Assembly: GCF_014642075.1 (NCBI RefSeq)
Contig: NZ_BMIK01000003.1
Location: 1 to 64,000 of the forward strand
DNA from: Parapedobacter defluvii
Lineage (GTDB): Bacteria; Bacteroidota; Bacteroidia; Sphingobacteriales; Sphingobacteriaceae
DNA length: 64,000 bases
Direction: 5' to 3'
The position numbers were made by a program, and so were the translations under genes. Below, one piece after another: positions 52,612-61,696 of the stretch (the first letter of the stretch is position 1; each line of letters begins with the position of its first letter). The notes beneath the pieces are model-generated. The model did no database searches, was not told the DNA's origin, and worked only from the letters and a program-made list of their open reading frames with translations.

Positions 52612-53497
52612 CTGTGCGGAATTTACCAAAAACCCCTAAAGGCAACTTACTACCTGCGGATGCTTGCAGGTAAAGTTCCCCCGTTTCCAGGTTTTGCGCA
52701 TCCGGCATGGCTGATTTAACCAAGTTTTCCACGATTACGGAGGAAAATCCCAATGAATAGGTATTGAGGATCAGGAAATGTTCCTGGGGGTCCAGCAATT
52801 GAACGACATCCCGCATCATTTCCGCGATATGGTCTTCCAGTTTCCACTTTTCCCCCTTCGGGCCGTGCCCATACGCCGGAGGATCAAGAATGATCCCCTG
52901 ATACCGGTTTCCTCGTTTGAGTTCTCGCCTTACAAATTTGAGTGCATCTTCCACGACCCACCGGATATCGGCAAGTCCCGACAGTTCCTGGTTTTCGTTC
53001 GCCCAGGTAACCACCTGCTTGATGGAATCCACATGTGTCACATCGGCCCCCGCGGCCCGCGCAATTAATGACGCCCCGCCGGTATAGGCAAAAAGATTTA
53101 ACACTTTGGGTTGTCTCGCAGAGAATGACTGAAGGGTCTCCGAAATGTAATCCCAATTCACGGCCTGCTCGGGAAAAACCCCCACATGCTTAAACGAGGT
53201 CAGTCCCAGCCGGAATTGAATGGCAACTTCCGGATTTTGATACCGAATGTGCCAGCGATCGGCTAGTCTGGGATTCTTTTTTATCCAATCGCCGCTGGTT
53301 GCCGATCGCCCCCGGAAACGGATATCGTGCCGCTTGGTCCACTCCGACTCACTCAGTCCTTTCGGCCATACGGCCTGTGGTTCGGGGCGGATCAGTATGA
53401 CGTTGCCAAAGCGTTCCAGCTTTTCGAAATCACCGCAATCGATTAGCTCATAGTCTTCCCAATGCTGGGGAGTAAGAAGTTGGATGCTGTTTGCCAA
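52580..53497 (-). CDS. Class I SAM-dependent methyltransferase (RlmI/RlmK-like)
   Basis: The 305-aa protein has a SAM-binding motif (PKVLNLFAYTGGASLIARAA), an acidic loop (VTHVDSIKQVVTWANENQEL) and a catalytic loop (IILDPPAYGHGPKGEKWKLE). This resembles the methyltransferase domain of the 23S rRNA m5C/m7G enzymes RlmI/RlmK, without an N-terminal PUA-like domain. Probably an rRNA methyltransferase. Confidence 0.85.
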   Translation of the reverse strand: MANSIQLLTPQHWEDYELIDCGDFEKLERFGNVILIRPEPQAVWPKGLSESEWTKRHDIRFRGRSATSGDWIKKNPRLADRWHIRYQNPEVAIQFRLGLTSFKHVGVFPEQAVNWDYISETLQSFSARQPKVLNLFAYTGGASLIARAAGADVTHVDSIKQVVTWANENQELSGLADIRWVVEDALKFVRRELKRGNRYQGIILDPPAYGHGPKGEKWKLEDHIAEMMRDVVQLLDPQEHFLILNTYSLGFSSVIVENLVKSAMPDAQNLETGELYLQASAGSKLPLGVFGKFRTATRTPPSGSR

Positions 53498-53585
53498 AAT
53501 ACGCGTTACTTTCAGGCAAAGGTGCTATGTTTAGAGCGTAAAAACAAGGAAGTAAGTGAAAATGGTCAATAGTAAGAAACACCTC

Positions 53586-54077
53586 TTAGCGTCCATATTC
53601 AGCAAGGCCACGTATACGGATGCCTCCTTGAGCCGACTTTCGGTCCGCTTCGAAGGTCTCGATACGATATGCGGTCGACCCACCCTTACGATCGAACGAA
53701 ATCGCTGCCGATTTAATCACTTCCGGCCATATGATCGAGTGGGAAGGATCATTGACCAAGGTCCCGTTTACAAACACTTCCTTACTGGAACCGCGCTGGT
53801 AATTCTTAAAACGCTTGCGCAGATACCGGTCTAATGTAACCACCTTCTTAATCCTTCCGGCGGTATATATTTTGACCGCCCCAAGTTCTTTGTCAACTTC
53901 CACTCTTTCAATCTCCTTCGGGTTAAGCGAATCTACAGGGCCAAAGATTTCGCGGTCATTCAGGAAGATGCGCGGTGCAGTAGGTTTGTCGGCTTTCTGC
54001 ACGGCATCTACCTGAGCAAAAACAGGCATTCCGATCCATAACGTAACCAGTAACAGAAAAAATCTTTTCATCGTCAT
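53586..54077 (-). CDS. Exported small protein with TonB-plug-like motif
   Basis: The 163-aa product has a signal peptide (FFLLLVTLWIGMPVFAQ) and a region (RIFLNDREIFGPVDSLNPKE, IERVEVDKELGAVKIYTAG) that resembles the name-strand and IEVLKD-type segments of TonB receptor plug domains. There is no barrel. It follows MlaF by 12 bp, so it is probably cotranscribed with MlaE-MlaF. Function unknown; a plug-like periplasmic adaptor is possible. Confidence 0.65.
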   Translation of the reverse strand: MTMKRFFLLLVTLWIGMPVFAQVDAVQKADKPTAPRIFLNDREIFGPVDSLNPKEIERVEVDKELGAVKIYTAGRIKKVVTLDRYLRKRFKNYQRGSSKEVFVNGTLVNDPSHSIIWPEVIKSAAISFDRKGGSTAYRIETFEADRKSAQGGIRIRGLAEYGR

Positions 54078-54089
54078 CCGCGTTCGATC

Positions 54090-54842
54090 TTAAAACCGCT
54101 CCTTGGCCGCTTTCATAAAAGGGCTCGCAAAAACGAAATTATTCAACTCTTCCACATCCGTATGAGCAATTTCCTTGTTTGATCCTTCCCACCATTTTTG
54201 GCCTTTATAGAGAAAGAGAATGTAATCCCCGATACCCATTACTGAATTCATATCGTGGGTCACCACCACCGTAGTACATTGATATTCATCCGTTAGCTCC
54301 GAAATCAGTTCATCAATCAGAATGGCCGTTTCCGGATCAAGGCCTGAATTGGGCTCATCGACAAACAGATACTTAGGACTCATGCTGATCGCCCGGGCTA
54401 TGCCCACACGCTTCTTCATCCCTCCGGAAAGTTCCGCCGGATACAGTTTATTGCGGCCTGCCAAATTTACCCGCTCTAAGCAGTAATTGGCCCGGTCTAT
54501 CTTCTCATTCCGGCTCATGTCGCTGAACATTTCCAGCGGAAAGATAATGTTCTGCTCGACAGTCATCGAATCAAATAACGCCGAATTCTGAAACAGCATC
54601 CCGATTTCCTTCCGGATGGGAATCCGTGTTTCGAAGTCCATCCGTGTAAAATCTTCCCCGTTATACAGCACCTTACCTTGCTCGGGGGCATGCAAGCCTA
54701 CCATGCACTTCAACAGGGTACTTTTGCCCGAACCCGAACCACCAATGATCAGGCTGATTTTACCCGGCTCAAAGTTGGCATCGATGCCTCTCAATACATG
54801 GTTATCGCCAAACGATTTATGGATATTTTGAACTTCTATCAT
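54090..54842 (-). CDS. MlaF-like ABC transporter ATP-binding protein
   Basis: The 250-aa protein has Walker A (GGSGSGKSTLLKC), signature (LSGGMKKRVGIARA) and Walker B (KYLFVDEPNSGLD), plus VVTHDMNSVMGIGDYILFLY. It powers the MlaE permease for phospholipid transport between the membranes. Ends 12 bp before the plug-like gene. Confidence 0.92.
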   Translation of the reverse strand: MIEVQNIHKSFGDNHVLRGIDANFEPGKISLIIGGSGSGKSTLLKCMVGLHAPEQGKVLYNGEDFTRMDFETRIPIRKEIGMLFQNSALFDSMTVEQNIIFPLEMFSDMSRNEKIDRANYCLERVNLAGRNKLYPAELSGGMKKRVGIARAISMSPKYLFVDEPNSGLDPETAILIDELISELTDEYQCTTVVVTHDMNSVMGIGDYILFLYKGQKWWEGSNKEIAHTDVEELNNFVFASPFMKAAKERF

Positions 54843-54863
54843 ATGAAGTAACGGTAAAAATGG

Positions 54864-55598
54864 CTAAAGCATCAACGCAGTGACAATATAGTCGGCCACC
54901 AAAATGGAAATACAGCTGATTACCACGCCGCGCGTACTGGCCTGCCCGACTTCCAATGCTCCCCCTCGTACATAAAACCCCTTGAAAGCCGAAACAGAAG
55001 TGATAATAAACCCAAACACAAACGCTTTTACCAACGCCACAGCCACCGTATAACCGATAAATCCATCTGTAATTCCGTTAATATAATCTGCAGGGGTAAC
55101 AGCGCCCGAAAGTGACCCTCCGGCAAGTCCCCCCACCAGCGCAAGAAAAATCGACATAATCACCAATACGGGTATCATGGTGATGCCGGCCAGTATTTTG
55201 GGAAGAATCAGGTAACCAGGTGCGTTAATGCCCATAATTTCAAGTGCATCGATCTGCTCGGTTACGCGCATGGATCCGATTTGAGAAGATATGGACGAAC
55301 CTACCTTTCCCGCCAAAACCAATGCCGTAATTGTCGGGCTCAGCTCCAGTATACTGGAATCGCGGTTGATCTGCCCAATGACCGAGGTAGGGATCAAATC
55401 TGAAACCAGCTGAAAAGCAATCTGCATGGTCATAACGGCACCGACAAACGTCGAAATAATGGCAATAAGACCCAAGGAACCTACACCGATTTCATTCATT
55501 TCGTGAATGATTTCTTTCCAATAAATATTCCACTTTTCGGGCCGCCTAAAGACTGCTTTCAGCAGTAATAAATATTGTCCGAAGTAGGTAAAAAACAT
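54864..55598 (-). CDS. MlaE-like ABC transporter permease
   Basis: The 244-aa protein has several membrane segments and the conserved MlaE elements EIGVGSLGLIAIISTFVGAV, VLAGKVGSSISSQIGSMRVT and EALEIMG-type text (ALEIMGINAPGYLILPKI). It forms the membrane part of the lipid transporter with MlaF downstream. No MCE-domain (MlaD) gene follows in this window. Confidence 0.92.
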   Translation of the reverse strand: MFFTYFGQYLLLLKAVFRRPEKWNIYWKEIIHEMNEIGVGSLGLIAIISTFVGAVMTMQIAFQLVSDLIPTSVIGQINRDSSILELSPTITALVLAGKVGSSISSQIGSMRVTEQIDALEIMGINAPGYLILPKILAGITMIPVLVIMSIFLALVGGLAGGSLSGAVTPADYINGITDGFIGYTVAVALVKAFVFGFIITSVSAFKGFYVRGGALEVGQASTRGVVISCISILVADYIVTALML

Positions 55599-55620
55599 AG
55601 TTACTGATGCAATGTTTACT

Positions 55621-55628
55621 CAAATGTA
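55621..55628 (-). promoter_or_regulatory. -7 promoter element for mlaE
   Basis: On the minus strand this reads TACATTTG, 23-30 bp before the mlaE ATG, with TATTTAG about 20 bp further upstream. Confidence 0.4.
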
Positions 55629-55692
55629 TAACGCAATGGCACGGCTAAATATACATCTTTTACGGATATGAACGAAAATAAGGGAATCATTG

Positions 55693-55726
55693 TTTGACCA
55701 TCCCGGTAATAAACTTCTTAACTTTG
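55693..55726 (+). promoter_or_regulatory. Two-element Bacteroidota promoter for the SDR gene
   Basis: TTTG (55693-55696) and TAACTTTG (55719-55726) are the -33 and -7 elements, with a 22-bp spacer, slightly longer than usual. The ATG follows 10 bp later. Confidence 0.55.
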
Positions 55727-55736
55727 ACATCCAAAC

Positions 55737-56465
55737 ATGATAATCATGCCACTTTTAACAAATCAAACCGCACTGATTACCGGCGCAACGAAGGGAATGG
55801 GACTCGCCATCGCCGAAAAACTTGCGGAATGCGGCTGCAATCTGTTGGTTTCGGCACGCCATGCCGAAGCGCTTGAGGCGTTGAAAATCCGACTGGAAAA
55901 AAGCTATCCGGGTATTACGGTGCAGTACTTCACCTGTGATTTTGCAGACAGCGAGCAGCTTACCCGACTGATTCACTGGATAGAACAGCAGATACTTCCG
56001 ATAGACATCCTGATTAATAACGTAGGCATATTCAGACCCGTTTCCCTGTTGGATGAATCCGACGAAGACTTCGATCTGCAGATGCGCATCAATTACCATA
56101 CTCCTCATCGGCTATCTCGGTCCATTGCCCGTAACATGTGCAAAAACGGTAAAGGTCACATCTTCAATATCAGCTCCATAGCCAGCAGAGAACCGGTTTC
56201 ATCCGCCGGCACCTACACTGTAACAAAATATGCAGTAAGGGGTCTAACTCAGGTATTGCGGGACGAAGTAAGACCGCACGGCGTAAAGGTAACTGAAATT
56301 ATACCCGGCTCTACATTGACTTCGTCATGGGAAGGCACCCCGGTTTCTGCCGACCGGTTTATAATGCCGGCAGACATCGCCATGGCGGTTGTAATGTGTT
56401 TACAGCTCAGCGCAGGTGCCCATGTCGATGAAATTGTGATAAAACCTCAGTACGGTAACAGCTAA
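55737..56465 (+). CDS. Short-chain dehydrogenase/reductase
   Basis: The 242-aa protein has the NAD(P)-binding TGATKGMGLAIAEKL, NNVGIF and catalytic ISS with YTVTK (Tyr-x-x-x-Lys). It would reduce a keto group or oxidise an alcohol with NAD(P)H. Substrate is unknown. ATG 55746 is an alternative start. First gene of a four-gene plus-strand group ending at 58613. Confidence 0.92.
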   Translation: MIIMPLLTNQTALITGATKGMGLAIAEKLAECGCNLLVSARHAEALEALKIRLEKSYPGITVQYFTCDFADSEQLTRLIHWIEQQILPIDILINNVGIFRPVSLLDESDEDFDLQMRINYHTPHRLSRSIARNMCKNGKGHIFNISSIASREPVSSAGTYTVTKYAVRGLTQVLRDEVRPHGVKVTEIIPGSTLTSSWEGTPVSADRFIMPADIAMAVVMCLQLSAGAHVDEIVIKPQYGNS

Positions 56466-56478
56466 AAATGGATGGATC

Positions 56479-57042
56479 ATGGAAAAGAAACTTCAACGGA
56501 TACCCTACGAGGGGGCAGTAGCCGGTGTCTGCGCAGGATTGGGAGCTTATTTCGGAATAGACAAAACCTGGGTACGACTGGCATTTGTACTTAGCGTTTT
56601 CTTTTCAGGTTACATGGGGATCGGATTATTGGGACCGATTATTTACATCGTTCTGTGGATCGTCCTCCCCATTAAGACCTTCTCGTTGCCTCAAGACCCT
56701 TTTGATGTTGACTACCGTGCAAAAACGGATCAGGAATTTATGGCGCATGACCGCTATACACCGCCTTCTACCAACCAACGGGTTTCAAAAGACAGGTATA
56801 TCGCCGGACTTATCCTGCTGGCAGTCGGCATATTTTTCCTGTTGCATCAACTGGATGTGTTTTATTGGCGGGATTTTGCACGCTACTGGCCGGTATTGAT
56901 TATCCTTATGGGATTGGCAAGCATTGTGGGGGCCTTCAACAGCCGAAATCCCTCGTTTCAGAACAAGGAAAAAAGCGGCACAGACCCTGAACCAGAACCA
57001 CCGGCAGATGACAGCAATGGAGAACCGTCATACACTAAATAA
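56479..57042 (+). CDS. PspC-domain membrane protein
   Basis: The 187-aa protein has an N-terminal PspC domain (EGAVAGVCAGLGAYFGIDKT) and a second pair of membrane helices (YIAGLILLAVGIFFLLHQLD) of the LiaI/LiaF-like type, with an acidic tail. PspC-type proteins act in envelope-stress responses. The next gene has the same LiaI-like helices, suggesting a shared membrane complex. Confidence 0.88.
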   Translation: MEKKLQRIPYEGAVAGVCAGLGAYFGIDKTWVRLAFVLSVFFSGYMGIGLLGPIIYIVLWIVLPIKTFSLPQDPFDVDYRAKTDQEFMAHDRYTPPSTNQRVSKDRYIAGLILLAVGIFFLLHQLDVFYWRDFARYWPVLIILMGLASIVGAFNSRNPSFQNKEKSGTDPEPEPPADDSNGEPSYTK

Positions 57043-57051
57043 GTCAAGGTC

Positions 57052-57999
57052 ATGAACAAAGAAAAATTGAGTTGGGGACTTATCCTACTGTTTGTGGGCG
57101 GTGTCCTGTTATTGAGCAATTTGGATGTCATTAATTTCTATTGGCGATCTGTATTCAGCATGTGGCCAGTTATCTTAATTGTCGTCGGTGTAAATCTGCT
57201 CGTACCCAGGCAGGGTATTGGAAGCGCCGTGTCCATTATCGTTACGATAGCTGCCCTGGCTTTTCTTACATACCGTGGCATGTTTCCACCGCATAACGAT
57301 TGGTGGGGGTTCGACAACAAAAGCTGGCATAGCGAAAAAGAACCCTCTTCAAAAGAAAGAAAGCAGCCGAACAGCCCCAGAGGTACATTTACACATGAAT
57401 ACGACAGTACCATTACGACTGCACACCTGACCATCAAAGGAGGAGCGGTAGCCTATGAGATTGAAGGCGCAACCGACAAACTGTTTAGTGCGGAATCTGC
57501 CAGTACCATTGGCACCCACTACCTGGAAACCACAACCAATGGCTCCGATGCGCAACTTTCCTTTCGGATGAAAGATCAGAAAAAAGGCAATTGGAACGGC
57601 GATGAAAACTGGGCTAAAATTAGCTTAAATACCAATCCGACCTGGTATATCAGTCTCGACATGGGGGCTGGCTCAGCAGAATTCGACCTGACGACATACA
57701 AAGTCGCCAGTCTGAATTTTAAAGGAGGGGCTGCCTCATTCGAAGCTAAAATGGGCATGCCTTTGGAGGAAACAGTCATCACCGCTGAATCTGGCGTAGC
57801 CAGTGTGGAAATTGAAATCCCGAAGGCTGCCGCATGCCGCGTTGTGGTCAAATCAGGTCTTTCTTCGCGGGATTTTCCCGGCTTCACGAAGCAGAGCGAT
57901 GGCTCGTACACAACCGAAGGGTACGATCAGGCAAGCAATCGGTTCACCGTTAATCTTCACGGTGGGCTCAGCTCCTTCACCGTAAAACGGTACGAGTAG
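57052..57999 (+). CDS. LiaF-like membrane protein with beta-rich soluble domain
   Basis: The 315-aa protein begins with LiaI-LiaF-type helices (WGLILLFVGGVLLLSNLDVI, WPVILIVVGVNLLV). A beta-rich domain follows, with alternating strands (TAHLTIKGGAVAYEIEG, WYISLDMGAGSAEFDLTTYK, ASVEIEIPKAAACRVVVKSG) of the toast-rack type. Stress-sensor role inferred. Its stop overlaps the next GTG start as TAGTG. Confidence 0.85.
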   Translation: MNKEKLSWGLILLFVGGVLLLSNLDVINFYWRSVFSMWPVILIVVGVNLLVPRQGIGSAVSIIVTIAALAFLTYRGMFPPHNDWWGFDNKSWHSEKEPSSKERKQPNSPRGTFTHEYDSTITTAHLTIKGGAVAYEIEGATDKLFSAESASTIGTHYLETTTNGSDAQLSFRMKDQKKGNWNGDENWAKISLNTNPTWYISLDMGAGSAEFDLTTYKVASLNFKGGAASFEAKMGMPLEETVITAESGVASVEIEIPKAAACRVVVKSGLSSRDFPGFTKQSDGSYTTEGYDQASNRFTVNLHGGLSSFTVKRYE

Positions 58000-58613
58000 T
58001 GAATCCTTCGGATCGATATGAAGTAGTGGTTCAGGGGAAGCCAAAGGGGCCTTTTTCGCTGGATGAGCTCCGTACGATGAACCTTCGTCCCACAGATTTT
58101 GTCAAACCCGTAGGCTATCCGGAATTCAAAGAGCTGCGGGAAATGGAGGCATTGAGCAAGGAACTGAACGTTGCCCACCAATCCACCCTGCCACAGTACT
58201 TCGCTTCGCTGGACATGCGTCTTTTGTCCACAGCCATCGATTACTTTTTTGCGTTTTGTGGCTATGCGGTCTTAGCAGCCATTTACCTTGGCGGCACATC
58301 GAACATGGAAACACGTATTCCCACACTCCTTATCGGTTTGGTACTTGTTCCTATTTTAAAGTTCCTAACAAGCGTGATCCTGGAAGGATCCAAGAAACAG
58401 GCTTCCATTGGCAAAATGTTGATCGGTGTAAAGGTAACAGACGAACAAGGTAAGCCTATCGGCTATGGCAGGTCAATCGCACGTAATCTTGCCAAACTGA
58501 TCGGCATTGTAACGCTGGGAATCGGTTTCCTATCGGGCTTCTTTGACCGGAGACAGCAATGTCTGCATGATAAAATTGCAGGTACGTTGGTAATTAAGGA
58601 TAGACTGATTTGA
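57999..58613 (+). CDS. RDD-family membrane protein with GYF-like N-terminus
   Basis: The 204-aa product starts at GTG 57999, inside the TAGTG overlap. The first about 50 residues (YEVVVQGKPKGPFSLDELRT) look like a GYF_2 domain; the rest is an RDD domain with RLLSTAIDYFFAFCGYAVLA, KQASIGKMLIGVKVTDEQGK and RRQQCLHDKIAGTLVIK. RDD proteins have unclear membrane roles, often in stress or cation handling. Confidence 0.85.
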   Translation: MNPSDRYEVVVQGKPKGPFSLDELRTMNLRPTDFVKPVGYPEFKELREMEALSKELNVAHQSTLPQYFASLDMRLLSTAIDYFFAFCGYAVLAAIYLGGTSNMETRIPTLLIGLVLVPILKFLTSVILEGSKKQASIGKMLIGVKVTDEQGKPIGYGRSIARNLAKLIGIVTLGIGFLSGFFDRRQQCLHDKIAGTLVIKDRLI

Positions 58614-58685
58614 TGGGGACGAACGACCGTTCCGTGCGTCTATCAGCTGCGTCTATCCGCACCGACCCACCGTATCGCTTTTTAT

Positions 58686-58752
58686 GCCACATGGGAGATC
58701 CTGCGGGACGCAGTGGGATGCACTACCAACCGTAGCAGGATCTCCAAGTGGC
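58686..58752. other. Long interrupted hairpin
   Basis: GCCAC...GGAGATCCTGC (58686-58704) pairs with GCAGGATCTCC...GTGGC (58735-58752), giving 16 base pairs with a small internal loop around a 30-nt loop. It lies in the 342-bp gap after the RDD gene. It may be a terminator-like or REP-type element or a small RNA; no T-run follows. Confidence 0.75.
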
Positions 58753-58818
58753 GAGGTTATTCACGCTTGTGTTTTTGTTTTCATCGGTATTCATGAACTC
58801 ACTTCGTTCGGTTTGCCA

Positions 58819-58854
58819 ACTTTTGCGGTCAAAAGTGGGATGCCTGTCCGGCAT
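58819..58854. other. Two adjacent short hairpins
   Basis: ACTTTT/AAAAGT (58819-58836) and ATGCC/GGCAT (58840-58854) form short stem-loops in the same gap, forming a cluster of structures with the longer hairpin upstream. They might be one repetitive extragenic element. Confidence 0.4.
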
Positions 58855-58939
58855 AGAGGACAAGAAAGCCCCACGCGCTAACGCCAAAAAGCTCTTGCGG
58901 CAACTGAGCAAAAAAAAGCCTCTGCAAATATTTAATCCT

Positions 58940-58947
58940 TATCTTTG
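58940..58947 (+). promoter_or_regulatory. -7 promoter element for ispG
   Basis: TATCTTTG (TAnnTTTG) ends only 8 bp before the ATG at 58956, so transcripts would begin with almost no leader. Confidence 0.4.
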
Positions 58948-58955
58948 TACCGGAT

Positions 58956-60962
58956 ATGGACACAAAAATCGGAAACATCCTACCGGGAGGGTATTGTAAT
59001 TCGCTGACGGAATATTCCAGATGGCTTACCCGCGAAGTGGCCATCGGCGATGTGCCCTTGGGTGGCACCAACCCCATCCGTATTCAGAGCATGACCACGG
59101 TAGATACGATGGATACCATTGGCTCTGTGGAACAAACCATCCGCATGGTAGATGCGGGCTGCGAATATGTACGTATCACCGCGCCCAGCATCAAGGAAGC
59201 CTACAACTTGGCAGAAATCAAAAAAGAACTGCGAAAACGCGGTTACAACGTGCCGTTGGTTGCTGACATCCACTTTACCCCAAATGCAGCGGAGGTGGCT
59301 GCACGCATTGTAGAAAAGGTACGCATCAATCCCGGCAACTACGCCGACAAAAAGAAATTCGATCAACTGCACTACACGGAAGCAGCATATAAAGCCGAGT
59401 TGGAACGGATTTACACCAAATTTGCTCCACTCGTTAAAATTTGCAAAGAGTACGGAACGGCCATGCGAATCGGCACCAACCATGGTTCCCTTTCAGACCG
59501 CATCATGAGCCACTATGGCGATACTCCGGAAGGCATGGTTGAATCCGCCATGGAATTTATCCGCATTTGCGAAGATCTCAAGTATTACGACCTCGTCATT
59601 TCCATGAAATCCAGCAACCCGCAAGTAATGGTACGTGCATACCGCCTCTTGGTTGAAAAAATGGTAGACGAAGGCATGAATTATCCCCTGCATCTCGGCG
59701 TGACCGAAGCAGGAGATGGTGAAGATGGACGCATCAAATCGGCCGTCGGTATCGGCACATTGCTCGAAGATGGATTGGGCGACACGGTCCGCGTGTCACT
59801 GACCGAAGAACCGGAGTTCGAAGCCCCGGTAGCCATTGCAATGGTAAATAGGTACACAAAACGACAGCAGGAGGCAGCACGTCAAAAGGCAGAGAGCAAC
59901 CCTATCTTGCCGGCCGCAATTCAACCCGTCATCAGACCTTATGTATCTGCCGAAACGAATGCATTCATCGGCGGTTCGTTGGTCCCCCGGGTAGTCATTG
60001 ACATTTCGCGGACAACACTGAAGGATCCCACCATTCTTACGGATGTGGGGTATAAATATGACTGGATGCTTGACAAATACCACATGGGCGAGCAGTCGGT
60101 GGATTTCGTCTATTTGGCCGACAAGCTCCCGTCATTCAACATGCCTGGAAACCTCAAGCAATTGTATGATTACCCTACTTGGAAAACCCTTACAAATAAA
60201 GCCAATATTCACCCCGTATACACCCTGCATGAATTTATAGAAGCCGATCTGAAAGACTCCGGCCTCAATATGGTACGGATCAGCTATGCCGATCTGACCA
60301 CCTCCGAGTTTGAAGCCCTGCCGATAGACCGGACGATCGTTTTTTTGCTGGAAACAAATGCCTTGCATGGGATGGCAGACCAGCGTCTGTTCTTTTCCAC
60401 GCTATCAGAACTGGGGTTGAACAATCCGGTCATTATTTGCCGGCACTATCCGGCCGAAGAGTTTTCCGCCACACCTGGTGACCTCATGGATCCCGAAGAA
60501 CCCTTATCCAAACTGCAGCTTTATGCAGCGACAGACATGGGTGCATTGCTGGTGGATGGAATGGGCAGTGGCATATGGATTGATTCGCCAGCCACACCGA
60601 TCGATAAGCTGGTATCTGCTTCTTTCGGGATTCTACAGGCTACCCGCTCCCGGATTTCTAAAACGGAATACATCTCCTGCCCAAGCTGCGGCCGCACACT
60701 TTTTGACCTGCAGGAAACTACGCAGATGATACGCAGCCGTACGAACCACCTGAAAGGGCTTAAAATCGGGATTATGGGATGCATCGTCAATGGCCCTGGA
60801 GAAATGGCCGATGCTGATTACGGCTACGTGGGTGCCGGACCGGACAAAATCACGCTTTACCGTGGCAAGGAAGTCGTTAAACGAAATGTTCCCTCAGCAA
60901 ATGCCCTAGATGAACTCATCGAAATCATACGGGAAGACGGTCGTTGGATTGATCCGGAATAA
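58956..60962 (+). CDS. ispG: 4-hydroxy-3-methylbut-2-enyl diphosphate synthase
   Basis: The 668-aa protein is the long IspG form found in Bacteroidota and plants, with a TIM barrel (PIRIQSMTTVDTMDT; VPLVADIHFTPNAAEVAARI), a middle insert domain, and a C-terminal [4Fe-4S] domain (YISCPSCGRTLFDL; GIMGCIVNGPGEMADADYGY) with three Cys and a Glu. It makes HMBPP from MEcPP in the MEP isoprenoid pathway. Confidence 0.95.
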   Translation: MDTKIGNILPGGYCNSLTEYSRWLTREVAIGDVPLGGTNPIRIQSMTTVDTMDTIGSVEQTIRMVDAGCEYVRITAPSIKEAYNLAEIKKELRKRGYNVPLVADIHFTPNAAEVAARIVEKVRINPGNYADKKKFDQLHYTEAAYKAELERIYTKFAPLVKICKEYGTAMRIGTNHGSLSDRIMSHYGDTPEGMVESAMEFIRICEDLKYYDLVISMKSSNPQVMVRAYRLLVEKMVDEGMNYPLHLGVTEAGDGEDGRIKSAVGIGTLLEDGLGDTVRVSLTEEPEFEAPVAIAMVNRYTKRQQEAARQKAESNPILPAAIQPVIRPYVSAETNAFIGGSLVPRVVIDISRTTLKDPTILTDVGYKYDWMLDKYHMGEQSVDFVYLADKLPSFNMPGNLKQLYDYPTWKTLTNKANIHPVYTLHEFIEADLKDSGLNMVRISYADLTTSEFEALPIDRTIVFLLETNALHGMADQRLFFSTLSELGLNNPVIICRHYPAEEFSATPGDLMDPEEPLSKLQLYAATDMGALLVDGMGSGIWIDSPATPIDKLVSASFGILQATRSRISKTEYISCPSCGRTLFDLQETTQMIRSRTNHLKGLKIGIMGCIVNGPGEMADADYGYVGAGPDKITLYRGKEVVKRNVPSANALDELIEIIREDGRWIDPE

Positions 60963-60973
60963 GAGAATATAAC

Positions 60974-61486
60974 TTATAATACTGAAATACGCTTTACGAC
61001 GGTTTCTGTACCTGCGGATACACGGATAAAATAGAATCCATTGGTCAATTTGTTGCTGGTATCGAAAACATGGCTTTGGGGGCCTGCGTCAAGCTCTTGA
61101 CTCAAGAGGGTCATCACCTCATTTCCCAAAGCATCCATTACCTTAATGGATACCGGACTTTGCTTACTGAGCCGATAGGAAAGGCTAATCTGATCAACAA
61201 TCGGATTAGGAAATACTTTAACACTGCTTAACAACTTCTCATTTTCCGCAGCATTATTACCAATACGGAATGGAAAGAAATTGCGGAAAGAGGAAAAGAA
61301 TGACCGCTGTGCCCGTTTCTCTGAATCTGACAGGAGCGGAACATTGGACCTAACTTCCTCTTGCTTCACCACACGGGTAGTATCCATCGCAGCGGCTGTA
61401 GACCGCTGTATAGCTTCAGCATTCCCCGCAAAAACCGTGGTGCTTACTACTAGGATAACAACGATGTAGTGTAAAAACTTTCTCAT
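60974..61486 (-). CDS. Small protein with T9SS type A sorting domain
   Basis: The 170-aa product has a signal peptide (FLHYIVVILVVSTTVFA) and a C-terminal sorting domain (VKVFPNPIVDQISLSYRLS; GNEVMTLLSQELDAG; GFYFIRVSAGTETVVKRISVL). Only about 65 residues separate them, so it has almost no cargo. Exported through the type IX secretion system. Convergent with ispG, 11 bp apart. Confidence 0.88.
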   Translation of the reverse strand: MRKFLHYIVVILVVSTTVFAGNAEAIQRSTAAAMDTTRVVKQEEVRSNVPLLSDSEKRAQRSFFSSFRNFFPFRIGNNAAENEKLLSSVKVFPNPIVDQISLSYRLSKQSPVSIKVMDALGNEVMTLLSQELDAGPQSHVFDTSNKLTNGFYFIRVSAGTETVVKRISVL

Positions 61487-61696
61487 ATAGTATCTGGTTC
61501 GACAATGGCAAAATGACTTGGTTTAATCTAAGTTAATCATTAACCCGTCCCAACTTGTATTACAAAGGTAGAATAAAAGCGTCTAAACTGTGTAAACAAA
61601 TGTATCAATTTTTTATTAATTTAACAATTTTTAACACGTTTTGACGTTAAAAAACACACAATTACCGATACGGCGCCCGCTCCAACCGTTTGTCTG

